Assembly (NCBI GenBank): GCA_947493255.1
Contig: CANLQK010000005.1
Coordinates: 213,078 to 277,077, forward strand
DNA length: 64,000 bases
Source of the DNA: an uncultured Paracoccaceae bacterium
Lineage (GTDB): Bacteria > Pseudomonadota > Alphaproteobacteria > Rhodobacterales > Rhodobacteraceae
Direction of reading: 5' to 3'
Below, one piece after another: positions 8,728 through 16,694 of the stretch. Position 1 is the stretch's first letter, and every line of letters starts with the position of its first letter. The notes below the pieces were generated by a model. It was not told where the DNA came from. It was given only the letters and a program-made list of their open reading frames with translations, and made no database searches. The position numbers and the translations under genes were made by a program.

Positions 8728-9393
8728 TCAAAAATCCAAATCGGCATAATGTGCGGGCTGGGGAAACCCTGAAATCTGATCCGCCAAAATCGAACGGAAC
8801 GCAGGACGCGACTTAATCTTCGCATACCAGTCTTTGACAATTTCGGACCGGTTCCAATCCACGTCAGACACATAGTCCAAACAGGACAAATGCGCAGCTG
8901 CCGCGAAATCGGCCAATGACATTTCATTGCCGGCCAGCCAACGGCGCTGATCCAACAACCACGTCATATAATCGAGATGGTATTTCACCGCCTTGGAACC
9001 CGCTTTCACGTTTGTGCTATCTGGGTACCCCGTGCCCATGACCTTACGGAACACACGTTCACCCATCAGCTTGGTGGTGACTTCTTCGTTAAACTTGTCA
9101 TCAAACCACGCCACCAACCGGCGGACTTCATAGCGGGCTTCGGCGTCTTTGGGCATCAATGCAGGCGTTGGATGGACCTCTTCCAGATACTCGCAAATCG
9201 CTGTGCTGTCGGCCATCACCCGGTCGCCCATTTTCAAAACAGGGACCTTACCTGCTGGATTCCTTCGCAAAAAATCCGCATCCTTTTCCCAGAACCGTTC
9301 CTCAACCAACTCAACCTCGATCTTCTTTTCAGCAAGGCTCAATCGAACTTTGCGCGAAAATGGAGAAAGCGGGTAATGGTATAAACGGTTCAT
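8728..9393 (-). CDS. Glutathione S-transferase family protein
   Basis: Thioredoxin-fold N-terminal half followed by an all-helical C-terminal half, 221 residues. The N terminus reads LYHYPLSPFSRKVRLSL, with a Ser/Phe in place of the catalytic-Cys type active site, and the glutathione-contact motifs GKVPVLKMG and ADSTAICEYL are clear at about 48-70. The C-terminal half has the N-capping-type SLADFAAAAHL. Likely a cytosolic detoxifying or stress-related transferase; subclass and substrate unknown. It stands alone between mtgA and queG, with the hairpin element 8660-8720 downstream. Confidence 0.92.
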   Translation of the reverse strand: MNRLYHYPLSPFSRKVRLSLAEKKIEVELVEERFWEKDADFLRRNPAGKVPVLKMGDRVMADSTAICEYLEEVHPTPALMPKDAEARYEVRRLVAWFDDKFNEEVTTKLMGERVFRKVMGTGYPDSTNVKAGSKAVKYHLDYMTWLLDQRRWLAGNEMSLADFAAAAHLSCLDYVSDVDWNRSEIVKDWYAKIKSRPAFRSILADQISGFPQPAHYADLDF

Positions 9394-9460
9394 CTTGGGC
9401 CTTATTGATAGTGTCTACCTTCAATGCCCCAACAGCCGCGCCGTGACAATCCCAGCAAGG

Positions 9461-10219
9461 CTATTGAAAACATCCCGCGCGTCCATCCGCTGCAATTGTT
9501 GCAGCGCCGTCAATAATGCTTGCCGCACGACTACGCACATACGTTGACGGTTGCGATGCAGACCGACCCTTAGGGTTCGGCAGAATCGCGGCCAGCCGCG
9601 CTGCCTGTGTTCCGCTCAACTGGTCGGCATTCACACCGAAATAATGAATAGCGGCGGCCTCGACCCCGAAGACGCCTTCATCAAATTCAGCGACATTCAG
9701 GTAAACTTCCAGAATGCGTTCCTTGCTCCAGACCGCTTCAACAACTGGCGTCATCAATGCCTCCAATGACTTTCGGAACCACGACCGGCCGTGCCATAGG
9801 AAAACATTCTTCACGACCTGTTGTGAAATCGTCGAGCCGCCACGGTTGCCACCATCATCCAGCGCCGCGCGAATTGCGGTCAGGTCCAGCCCCCAATGAT
9901 TGCAGAAATTCGCATCCTCAGCAGCAACCGCTGATCGTGCCATCGTCGGCGCGATGTCATCCATCGCGACCCATGTTTGGTTCACCCCACCCAAACGGCG
10001 GCTTTCGCCTAACATGTACGGGGTCGTCGGTGGGTTTATGAATGAATAGGCAAACGTAACGACAAACCCTAGAACGACCACCAACAATATTCCCTTAATC
10101 ACATAACCCCACAGCCGTCTGACAAGACGTGCAGGCGCGCCCAGCAAACCACCCTTGGGTTTTGCGGTCTTCGACCTGCTCTTTGACTTAGCAGCTGTCT
10201 TGGATGTTTTTCGCGCCAT
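9461..10219 (-). CDS. mtgA: Monofunctional biosynthetic peptidoglycan transglycosylase
   Basis: Polymerises lipid II into glycan strands at the outer face of the inner membrane. The 252-residue protein has a Lys/Ser/Thr-rich cytoplasmic N terminus (residues 1-35), one membrane anchor at about 41-62 (IKGILLVVVLGFVVTFAYSF), and a GT51 domain. GT51 motifs: AAEDANFCNHWG with the catalytic Glu, GGSTISQQVVKNVFL, and KERILEVYLNVAEF. No transpeptidase domain follows, so it is the monofunctional type. The gene is 67 bp upstream of the GST gene and about 100 bp downstream of the ArsR-type gene; no operon with either is evident. Confidence 0.95.
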   Translation of the reverse strand: MARKTSKTAAKSKSRSKTAKPKGGLLGAPARLVRRLWGYVIKGILLVVVLGFVVTFAYSFINPPTTPYMLGESRRLGGVNQTWVAMDDIAPTMARSAVAAEDANFCNHWGLDLTAIRAALDDGGNRGGSTISQQVVKNVFLWHGRSWFRKSLEALMTPVVEAVWSKERILEVYLNVAEFDEGVFGVEAAAIHYFGVNADQLSGTQAARLAAILPNPKGRSASQPSTYVRSRAASIIDGAATIAADGRAGCFQ

Positions 10220-10319
10220 ACTGCATACACGCCAACCTTTGCCCTTTGGTCAAGCACTCGGTGCAGCCACTCGTGAAAGTGTCACCCCAAAACATCGCGT
10301 GATGTTCCTCACGGCCTTA

Positions 10320-10634
10320 TCAAATGCCGCAGCACTTTCTCAGGCTGGTGCTTCCACGACAGCAATCTTCCATCAGAAACGTAACCAACCCACCGATGCG
10401 TTCAAAATTCACCCGATAGATCAAACTGCGCGACTGGCGTTCCCTCAGAATAAGACCGCTGTCTGCCAGCCCTGCCAAATGGAACGACGCGCGCGACGGG
10501 CTTGCCCCAATCTTCACCGCGATATCCCCTGCGCTCATGCCTTCTGGTCCCGCCTCAACAAGCGCTCGAATAACCTTCAACCGGTCCGGATTCGAAAGCG
10601 ATCCAAAAAGCTCTGATGCCTCGTTCTCGTTCAT
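10320..10634 (-). CDS. ArsR-family metalloregulator with paired C-terminal Cys-Cys motifs
   Basis: Winged-helix repressor of 104 residues: LFGSLSNPDRLKVIRAL, then the recognition helix region ASPSRASFHLAGLADSGL and the wing RERQSRSLIYRVN. It ends with two Cys-Cys pairs at residues 91-92 and 101-102 (MEDCCRG and RKCCGI). Such C-terminal cysteines are the kind used by several ArsR proteins to bind arsenite or other thiophilic ligands, so ligand sensing there is plausible but unproven. It is divergent from the DUF6428-like gene, and a TTTCAA-N6-TTGAAA palindrome covers its own ribosome-binding site, which fits autoregulation. Confidence 0.88.
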   Translation of the reverse strand: MNENEASELFGSLSNPDRLKVIRALVEAGPEGMSAGDIAVKIGASPSRASFHLAGLADSGLILRERQSRSLIYRVNFERIGGLVTFLMEDCCRGSTSLRKCCGI

Positions 10635-10635
10635 A

Positions 10636-10653
10636 TTTCAATTATCCTTGAAA
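10636..10653. promoter_or_regulatory. Probable ArsR operator 1 (TTTCAA-N6-TTGAAA)
   Basis: Perfect 6-6-6 inverted repeat, TTTCAA-TTATCC-TTGAAA, immediately upstream of the ArsR-type start codon. It overlaps that gene's AAGGA ribosome-binding site on the minus strand. Confidence 0.72.
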
Positions 10654-10676
10654 TGTATATTTCTGCCTGTATGTTA

Positions 10677-10694
10677 TTTCAAGAATCATTGAAA
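10677..10694. promoter_or_regulatory. Probable ArsR operator 2 (TTTCAA-N6-TTGAAA)
   Basis: Second copy of the same pattern, TTTCAA-GAATCA-TTGAAA, with its centre 41 bp from that of operator 1, close to four helical turns. It sits just before the AAAGGA ribosome-binding site of the DUF6428-like gene, so one repressor could control both arms. Confidence 0.72.
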
Positions 10695-10704
10695 GGATAG
10701 TCAA

Positions 10705-11229
10705 ATGACAACCGTACGTGACCTGCTTACTGGCCTTCAGGGCCAAGACCCCGAAAAGCCTCTTATCTTTGAAACTGCTGATGGAAAAATCGGCGCCGGC
10801 TACCACGTCACCGAACTCATCCATTCTGTCTCCACAGGCGTCGACTGCGGCGGCAATCTGGAAATATGGGAAGACGCCCGCCTACAATTGTTGGATGGCG
10901 AAGGGTCCGCACATATGCAGGTTGGCAAGTTCACGGCCATCGTCGAAAAAAGCCTCAAAGCGATTCCTGCTTTGGCGTCCTCTCCGATCAACGTCGAATT
11001 CGGCCACGGCAACGCCGCCCTCAGCCTCATGTCGCTTGGCGAACTCTCGGCCCAAGACGACGCCGTCTTCCTGCCGCTAGTCGGCACGGCAGCTGTCTGC
11101 AAGCCCGCACAAAGAACGACGCTGCCTCTCGATCAGGCGGCCGGCTGTTGTGGCAGCTCAAAACCGCCCGCCAAATCAGGGCGACGGGTTCTCGATGCCG
11201 TGTTCAAAAGAGGGGAATGTTGCGCGTAG
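10705..11229 (+). CDS. DUF6428-like protein with Cys-Cys tail, ArsR-controlled
   Basis: A 174-residue protein without signal peptide or membrane segment. The N-terminal part begins TTVRDLLTGLQGQDPEKPL and matches my recollection of the DUF6428 family, which is found beside ArsR-type genes in Rhodobacteraceae. The tail has two Cys-Cys pairs at 148-149 and 172-173, plus C48 and C132. The shared Cys-Cys ends of this protein and its divergent regulator suggest both handle the same thiophilic ligand (arsenite-like); this is inference. No arsenate reductase, Acr3 or ArsH gene is near. It is convergent with gltB, with a shared hairpin at 11262-11289. Confidence 0.8.
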   Translation: MTTVRDLLTGLQGQDPEKPLIFETADGKIGAGYHVTELIHSVSTGVDCGGNLEIWEDARLQLLDGEGSAHMQVGKFTAIVEKSLKAIPALASSPINVEFGHGNAALSLMSLGELSAQDDAVFLPLVGTAAVCKPAQRTTLPLDQAAGCCGSSKPPAKSGRRVLDAVFKRGECCA

Positions 11230-11261
11230 CTGTCACAGACTGCAAACAGCGCAATAGAAAA

Positions 11262-11289
11262 TGCCGTGGCAAGCTTACCTGCCACGGCA
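11262..11289. terminator. Terminator hairpin between the DUF6428-like gene and gltB
   Basis: TGCCGTGGCA at 11262-11271 pairs perfectly with TGCCACGGCA at 11280-11289, loop of 8. On the minus strand it is followed by ATTTTCT, so it can end the gltB transcript; it may also stop the plus-strand transcript. Confidence 0.75.
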
Positions 11290-11301
11290 CAAATTTAATG
11301 T

Positions 11302-14300
11302 TTACTCAGCCGGAACTGCGGTCGCTTCGTTGCCCAATGGAACGGGCAAATGGACCAACATCTCTTTCGGGCAAACCTGCACGAAATTGGCTTTCTCAGT
11401 GTCCCAATGTTGCAAGATGTCAGCGGCCTTACGGCTACCAGTCTCTTCCAAATGGCGTTCGATCAAGCCTTTCAACTGGGCCTCCCAGTGGTCCACGGTC
11501 ACACCGCATGTCACCAAGGTTTCCATGTTCATCAATGCAGGTGTCTCGCGCTGCGGATCGTACAAGTAGGCCATACCGCCCGTCATACCCGCACCAAAGT
11601 TTGCGCCAATCGACCCAAGGATAACAGCAACACCACCGGTCATGTATTCACACCCGTTGGAACCACAGCCCTCGATCACGACCTTCGCACCAGAGTTACG
11701 TACACCGAAACGTTCACCAGCACGGCCAGCCGCAAACAGGTAGCCATCCGTCGCACCGTACAGAACAGTGTTACCAATGATGGTGTTGTCTGCCGCAACC
11801 AGCGGGCTGTTCATCGGTGGGCGAACAACAACCGTACCGCCAGACAAACCTTTGCCGACATAGTCGTTTGCATCACCAGACACTTCCAGTTTCAGACCCG
11901 GCGCCGCGAAAGCACCCAGTGACTGACCAGCAGACCCTTTCAGCTTCACCGTCAAATGGTCAGACTGCAGCGAATTGCGCATCCCGAAATTCTTGACGAT
12001 GTGGCTCGACGTCCGCGTACCAATGGTCCGCAATGTGTTCTGAACCGCATATTCCAGCTGCATCTTCTCGCCGTCTTCCAAGAACCGTGCAGCATCTGCA
12101 ACGATCTGGGCATCCAACGTGTCCGGCACAGCATTGCGCGGCTTGTTGCGGTCGTAAACGATCTCTTGTGCGCTATCGACCGTGATCAACATTGGGTTCA
12201 TATCGAGGTCATCAAGATGGGCAGACCCACGGCTCACCTGCGCCAGCAGATCAGCACGACCAATAACCTCATCCAATGAACGCGCACCAATCTCGGCCAA
12301 GATTTCACGAACCTCAGTCGCATAGAACGTGATCAGGTTAACAACCTTATCGGCGTTACCAGTGAACTTATCGCGCAGGGCTTCGTCCTGTGTACACACA
12401 CCCACAGGGCATGTGTTGGACTGACACTGACGAACCATAATACAGCCCATCGCGATCAACGCAGCAGTACCAATGCCGTATTCTTCGGCACCCAGCATCG
12501 CAGCCATCACAATGTCACGGCCAGTGCGCAAACCACCATCTGTGCGCAATGTCACCCGCTCACGCAGGTTGTTCATCGCCAAAACTTGGTGCGCTTCAGT
12601 CAGGCCCATTTCCCACGGCAAACCACAGTACTTGATCGACGTCGCAGGCGACGCGCCAGTACCACCGTTGTGGCCAGAAATCAGGATCACGTCGGCCTTC
12701 GCCTTTGCAACACCAGCCGCAATCGTACCCACACCGCTGGACGCAACCAGCTTCACGGTCACCTTACAACGCGGGTTGATCTGTTTCAGGTCATAGATCA
12801 GCTGCGCCAAATCCTCGATAGAATAGATATCGTGGTGTGGCGGCGGTGAAATCAACGTCACACCCTTGGTCGAATGGCGCAGACGGGCAATCAGGTCGGT
12901 GACCTTCATACCAGGCAGCTGACCACCCTCACCAGGTTTCGCACCTTGGGCGACCTTAATCTCCAGCTCTTCACACTGGTTCAAGTACTCGGCAGTCACA
13001 CCAAAACGACCAGACGCAACCTGCTTAATCTTCGCAGATGGGTTGTCGCCGTTTGGCTCTGGCACGAAGTGTGCCGGATCTTCACCGCCCTCACCACTGT
13101 CAGATTTCGCACCAATGCGGTTCATCGCAACGTTCAGCGTCTTGTGTGCCTCAGGGCTCAACGCGCCCAGTGACATACCCGGCGTTACAAACCGTTTGCG
13201 GATAGATGTGATGCTTTCGACCTCTTCGATCGGCACCTTCTTACCCAGCGGTTTGATGTTCAGCAGGTCACGCAGATGGATCGGCGGGTTCGCCTGCATG
13301 GCACCAGAATATTGCTTCCACAGCTCGTAAGACGCGCGGTTACACGCCTGCTGCATCAGGTGCATTGTCTGCGCTTCCCATGCGTGCTTTTCACCCTGAC
13401 GGCGTGCTTTGTAGAAACCACCAATTGGCAGAACCTTGCTGTCGCTCTTCCAACCCGTCGCGTGAACTTCTTCCGCTTTGTGTTGGATACCGTTAATCCC
13501 GATGCCGGAAATACGTGACTGCATGCCTGGGAAATATTCCGCACACATCGCGCGGGACAGCCCCACAGCCTCAAAGTTCAAACCACCGCGATAAGACGAG
13601 ATCACAGAGATCCCCATCTTCGCCATGATCTTCAACAGACCCTGATCAATCGCATTGCGATAGCGGGCAACAGCCTCGGTCAATGTGCAATCCAGCAGGC
13701 CGCGCTCAATACGGTCATCCAAGCTGTCTTCGGCCAAGTAGGCATTCACAACGGTCGCACCACAGCCAATCAGAACCGCAAAGTAATGCGGGTCAATACA
13801 TTCAGCTGCGCGCACGTTGATCGATGTAAATGTCCGCAAACCTTTACGGGTCAGCCAAGAATGCACTGCAGATGTCGCCAAAATCATTGGCGTCGCGACT
13901 TTGTCGGCGCCTTGATGTTGATCGGTCAAAACCAAGTGGCCAGCGCCAGAACGTACCGCATCTTCAGCCTCGGCACGAATACGCTTCAACGCCTCGTCCA
14001 ATGCGCCCTGATCACCGCCCGCTGGGAATGTACAATCAATCTCAACACAAGATGCGTTGAAGGACCCCAACAGCGCATCCCACTGGGCGTTACCCACAAA
14101 CGGGCTGTCCAGAACAATGATCTCTGTTTGGCTGCTGTCTTCGTCCAGCACGTTCTTCAGGTTCCCAAAACGGGTCTTCAGGCTCATCACACGGAATTCG
14201 CGCAAGCTGTCGATCGGTGGGTTTGTCACCTGAGAGAAGTTCTGACGGAAGAAGTGGCTTAACGGGCGGTACTTTTCGGACAGAACCGCAGATGGGGTGT

Positions 14301-15840
14301 CATCCCCCATCGACGCCAACGCCTCTTTCGCGTCTTCAGCCATCGGCGCCAGAATGTTTTCCAGCTCTTCCATGGTGTACCCAGCTGCGATCTGGCGTTT
14401 GCGCAGCTCACCGCCTTGATACAACGGGCTTTCAGTCACTGCAGCCAGTTCGCTATCAAGCTCATTGATCTTGCCGACCCACTCGCCGAACGGCAGCGCG
14501 GATGCCATTTTGTCTTTCAGTTCTTCGTCGTGGTACAGCTCGCCTTTACCCATGTGCACACCGATCATCTGACCAGGGCCCAACGCGCCTTTTTCAACAA
14601 CAGTCGCTTCGTCAGTCGGAACCATGCCCGCCTCAGAACCCGCAATCAGCAAACCGTCACCGGTCACAACATAACGCATCGGGCGCAGACCGTTCCGGTC
14701 CAGACCCGCACAAACCCAGCGACCATCGGTCATCGCCAATGCTGCTGGGCCATCCCATGGCTCCATCACTGCGTTGCAGTAGGAATACATATCGCGCCAT
14801 GGCTTCTTCAGCTCAGTCGCCTGCTTGGACCAGCTTTCTGGCACCAACATGGTCTTCGCCATCGGCGCAGACCGCCCTGCGCGCACCAATACTTCAAACA
14901 CCGCATCCAACGCCGCCGAGTCAGACGACCCGCCACCGATGATCGGCTTAATGTCTTCCGCCATATCGCCAAACGTACCAGACGCCATGCGGATTTCGTG
15001 GGACTTCATCCAGTTAACGTTGCCCTTAAGCGTGTTGATCTCACCGTTGTGCGCCAACATGCGGAACGGCTGCGCCAACCACCACTGCGGGAATGTGTTT
15101 GTGGAATACCGCTGGTGGTAAATTGCAAACGCTGACTCAAAACGCTCGTCCAACAGGTCTGGGTAAAACTCCGCAACCTGCTCGGCCAACATCATGCCTT
15201 TGTAAATGATCGACCGGCACGACAATGACGCCAAATACAGCCCCTGAACACCAGCCGCGGCGGCCGCTTTTTCAATTCGGCGACGGATGACATAAAGCTC
15301 GCGCTCGAATGTCTCTTCGTCGACACCTTTGGAGTTCGAGATCAAAATCTGCTCGATCTCAGGGCGTGTGGCATTGGCCTTCTCACCAAGGCATTCCACA
15401 TTCACTGGCACATGGCGCCAGCCGTAAATGTAGTAACCCATGCGCAGAACTTCTGTCTCTACGATTGTCCGGCAGGTTTCCTGCGCGCCAAAATCGGTCC
15501 GTGGCAAAAACACCTGACCAACGGCCAACAGTTCACCCGCGCGGGGTTCGTGGCCAGTACGCGCAACTTGGTCGTAAAAGAACGGCACAGGAATTTGGAC
15601 GTGAATACCGGCGCCATCACCGGTCTTGCCGTCCGCATCCACCGCCCCACGGTGCCAAATCGCTTTCAGCGCCGAAATCCCGTTTTCAACAACCGAACGG
15701 CTCTTCTTCCCGTCGATAGACACAACAAGACCAACACCACAGTTGGCCTTCTCATCTTCATGATCATACATGCCGTTTTCGGCCATGAAATCGCGCTTTG
15801 CCTGTTCAGCCTGCGCCCATGCGTCATCATATTTGGTCAT
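11302..15840 (-). CDS. gltB: Glutamate synthase (NADPH) large subunit
   Basis: Makes glutamate from glutamine and 2-oxoglutarate in the GOGAT pathway. The protein is 1512 residues. The mature N-terminal nucleophile Cys is C34 in NCGVGLV, preceded by a propeptide, as in class II amidotransferases. The central and FMN-binding synthase domains follow (SGEGGEDPAHF, GEGGQLPGMKV, SGHNGGTGASP), then the [3Fe-4S] cysteines CIMVRQCQSNTCPVGVC, and the C-terminal glycine-rich beta-helix region (YMTGGVAVILGSIG). The ATG at 15840 follows AGGAG. gltD is upstream on the same strand, separated by a secreted-protein gene. Confidence 0.98.
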   Translation of the reverse strand: MTKYDDAWAQAEQAKRDFMAENGMYDHEDEKANCGVGLVVSIDGKKSRSVVENGISALKAIWHRGAVDADGKTGDGAGIHVQIPVPFFYDQVARTGHEPRAGELLAVGQVFLPRTDFGAQETCRTIVETEVLRMGYYIYGWRHVPVNVECLGEKANATRPEIEQILISNSKGVDEETFERELYVIRRRIEKAAAAAGVQGLYLASLSCRSIIYKGMMLAEQVAEFYPDLLDERFESAFAIYHQRYSTNTFPQWWLAQPFRMLAHNGEINTLKGNVNWMKSHEIRMASGTFGDMAEDIKPIIGGGSSDSAALDAVFEVLVRAGRSAPMAKTMLVPESWSKQATELKKPWRDMYSYCNAVMEPWDGPAALAMTDGRWVCAGLDRNGLRPMRYVVTGDGLLIAGSEAGMVPTDEATVVEKGALGPGQMIGVHMGKGELYHDEELKDKMASALPFGEWVGKINELDSELAAVTESPLYQGGELRKRQIAAGYTMEELENILAPMAEDAKEALASMGDDTPSAVLSEKYRPLSHFFRQNFSQVTNPPIDSLREFRVMSLKTRFGNLKNVLDEDSSQTEIIVLDSPFVGNAQWDALLGSFNASCVEIDCTFPAGGDQGALDEALKRIRAEAEDAVRSGAGHLVLTDQHQGADKVATPMILATSAVHSWLTRKGLRTFTSINVRAAECIDPHYFAVLIGCGATVVNAYLAEDSLDDRIERGLLDCTLTEAVARYRNAIDQGLLKIMAKMGISVISSYRGGLNFEAVGLSRAMCAEYFPGMQSRISGIGINGIQHKAEEVHATGWKSDSKVLPIGGFYKARRQGEKHAWEAQTMHLMQQACNRASYELWKQYSGAMQANPPIHLRDLLNIKPLGKKVPIEEVESITSIRKRFVTPGMSLGALSPEAHKTLNVAMNRIGAKSDSGEGGEDPAHFVPEPNGDNPSAKIKQVASGRFGVTAEYLNQCEELEIKVAQGAKPGEGGQLPGMKVTDLIARLRHSTKGVTLISPPPHHDIYSIEDLAQLIYDLKQINPRCKVTVKLVASSGVGTIAAGVAKAKADVILISGHNGGTGASPATSIKYCGLPWEMGLTEAHQVLAMNNLRERVTLRTDGGLRTGRDIVMAAMLGAEEYGIGTAALIAMGCIMVRQCQSNTCPVGVCTQDEALRDKFTGNADKVVNLITFYATEVREILAEIGARSLDEVIGRADLLAQVSRGSAHLDDLDMNPMLITVDSAQEIVYDRNKPRNAVPDTLDAQIVADAARFLEDGEKMQLEYAVQNTLRTIGTRTSSHIVKNFGMRNSLQSDHLTVKLKGSAGQSLGAFAAPGLKLEVSGDANDYVGKGLSGGTVVVRPPMNSPLVAADNTIIGNTVLYGATDGYLFAAGRAGERFGVRNSGAKVVIEGCGSNGCEYMTGGVAVILGSIGANFGAGMTGGMAYLYDPQRETPALMNMETLVTCGVTVDHWEAQLKGLIERHLEETGSRKAADILQHWDTEKANFVQVCPKEMLVHLPVPLGNEATAVPAE

Positions 15841-15882
15841 CAATCGTCTCCTCGTGCCTACCCCGGACAGGGGCGGTGCGTC

Positions 15883-16605
15883 TTAGTATTCGTTTAAGTC
15901 TGGCAAAACCTGTTCGGTCGGCGTGTAGGATGAAAGTTCAACCCCACATCCAAACTTCGGGTTCACCGAAAGGAATCCAGCCTCTCCGGGGAAGATAAAT
16001 TCCACCGGCGTGTCATCACTTTCAAAGGTATCAGTCGAATTCGTGTAGCTGCTCTCGCCGCCGATAAACATGCGCCATTCAGGGTGTACAAACTCGCGCC
16101 CCATCGCGCTCCAGGCTTCGTTGCCCTCAGCATCATACGACGTCAGCGCGTATTCGGTTCCCAACAGGGTAACCCCATCGATCACAACGGTTTCACCGGT
16201 CAGTTGATCATATCCAACATAACGGCTGTCGCCGATCTCTGCGCTTTCAGTCACAAAATCCCATGTATCCACATCGCCCGCTAAAAGGTCGGTCATCGAC
16301 ATGGAATCTGGCGAAGACATCAGGCGTTCTGTATGCCCAGACCGAAGATGAAAGCTCTCGACCCATTCGGCTTCGCTGTTGATCTTCCCAACATAGCTCA
16401 GGCCCTCTTCATCCAATGACGCGCGGCGTTGTTCGCCCTCCGCATCGAAATCACAAATGAAATGGTGCGACACGGAACAGCTGGTGTTCTGGATCGTCAC
16501 ATAGGCTTCGCACCCTTCGGGCAACGAAAATTCCTGTGCCGTGGCAGAGGTAACCATCAACGGGCTGATGGCCAATGCGGCAAGTGTCAAAGTTGACTTC
16601 ATCAT
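15883..16605 (-). CDS. Secreted hypothetical protein between gltD and gltB
   Basis: Not recognised as a named family. About 240 residues, starting with a clear Sec signal peptide (KSTLTLAALAISPLMVTSATAQ). The mature chain is acidic, with Cys residues at EGCEAY, NTSCSV, FICDF and FGCGVE, so two disulfides are possible. It contains a strand-rich centre (GETVVIDGVTLLGTEYALTS). I chose the first of two tandem ATGs, which follows GGAG by nine bases. The reading further upstream to 16662 starts at TTG and runs through TGTACA repeats, so it is rejected. It sits between gltD and gltB on the same strand; it has no evident role in glutamate synthesis. Confidence 0.78.
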   Translation of the reverse strand: MMKSTLTLAALAISPLMVTSATAQEFSLPEGCEAYVTIQNTSCSVSHHFICDFDAEGEQRRASLDEEGLSYVGKINSEAEWVESFHLRSGHTERLMSSPDSMSMTDLLAGDVDTWDFVTESAEIGDSRYVGYDQLTGETVVIDGVTLLGTEYALTSYDAEGNEAWSAMGREFVHPEWRMFIGGESSYTNSTDTFESDDTPVEFIFPGEAGFLSVNPKFGCGVELSSYTPTEQVLPDLNEY

Positions 16606-16642
16606 TTGTTCATACTCCACGTCAGAATGGCTGACCCATCGG

Positions 16643-16682
16643 TGTACAGGCTGTACATACAAGTTGTGTACAGCTTGTGTAC
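16643..16682. repeat. Cluster of TGTACA motifs upstream of the secreted-protein gene
   Basis: TGTACA at 16643-16648, 16652-16657 and 16667-16672, and TGTAC at 16678-16682, all within 40 bp. The segment CTGTAC-N11-GTACAG at 16651-16673 can also form a hairpin. The cluster lies in the 89-bp gap between gltD and the secreted-protein gene. Confidence 0.6.
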
Positions 16683-16694
16683 GCGATGTGCCTC

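Noticed and set aside
13786..15135. Several 100-240 codon plus-strand frames opposite gltB
   Set aside because: All lie in one highly confident 1512-residue gene on the other strand and show no motifs.
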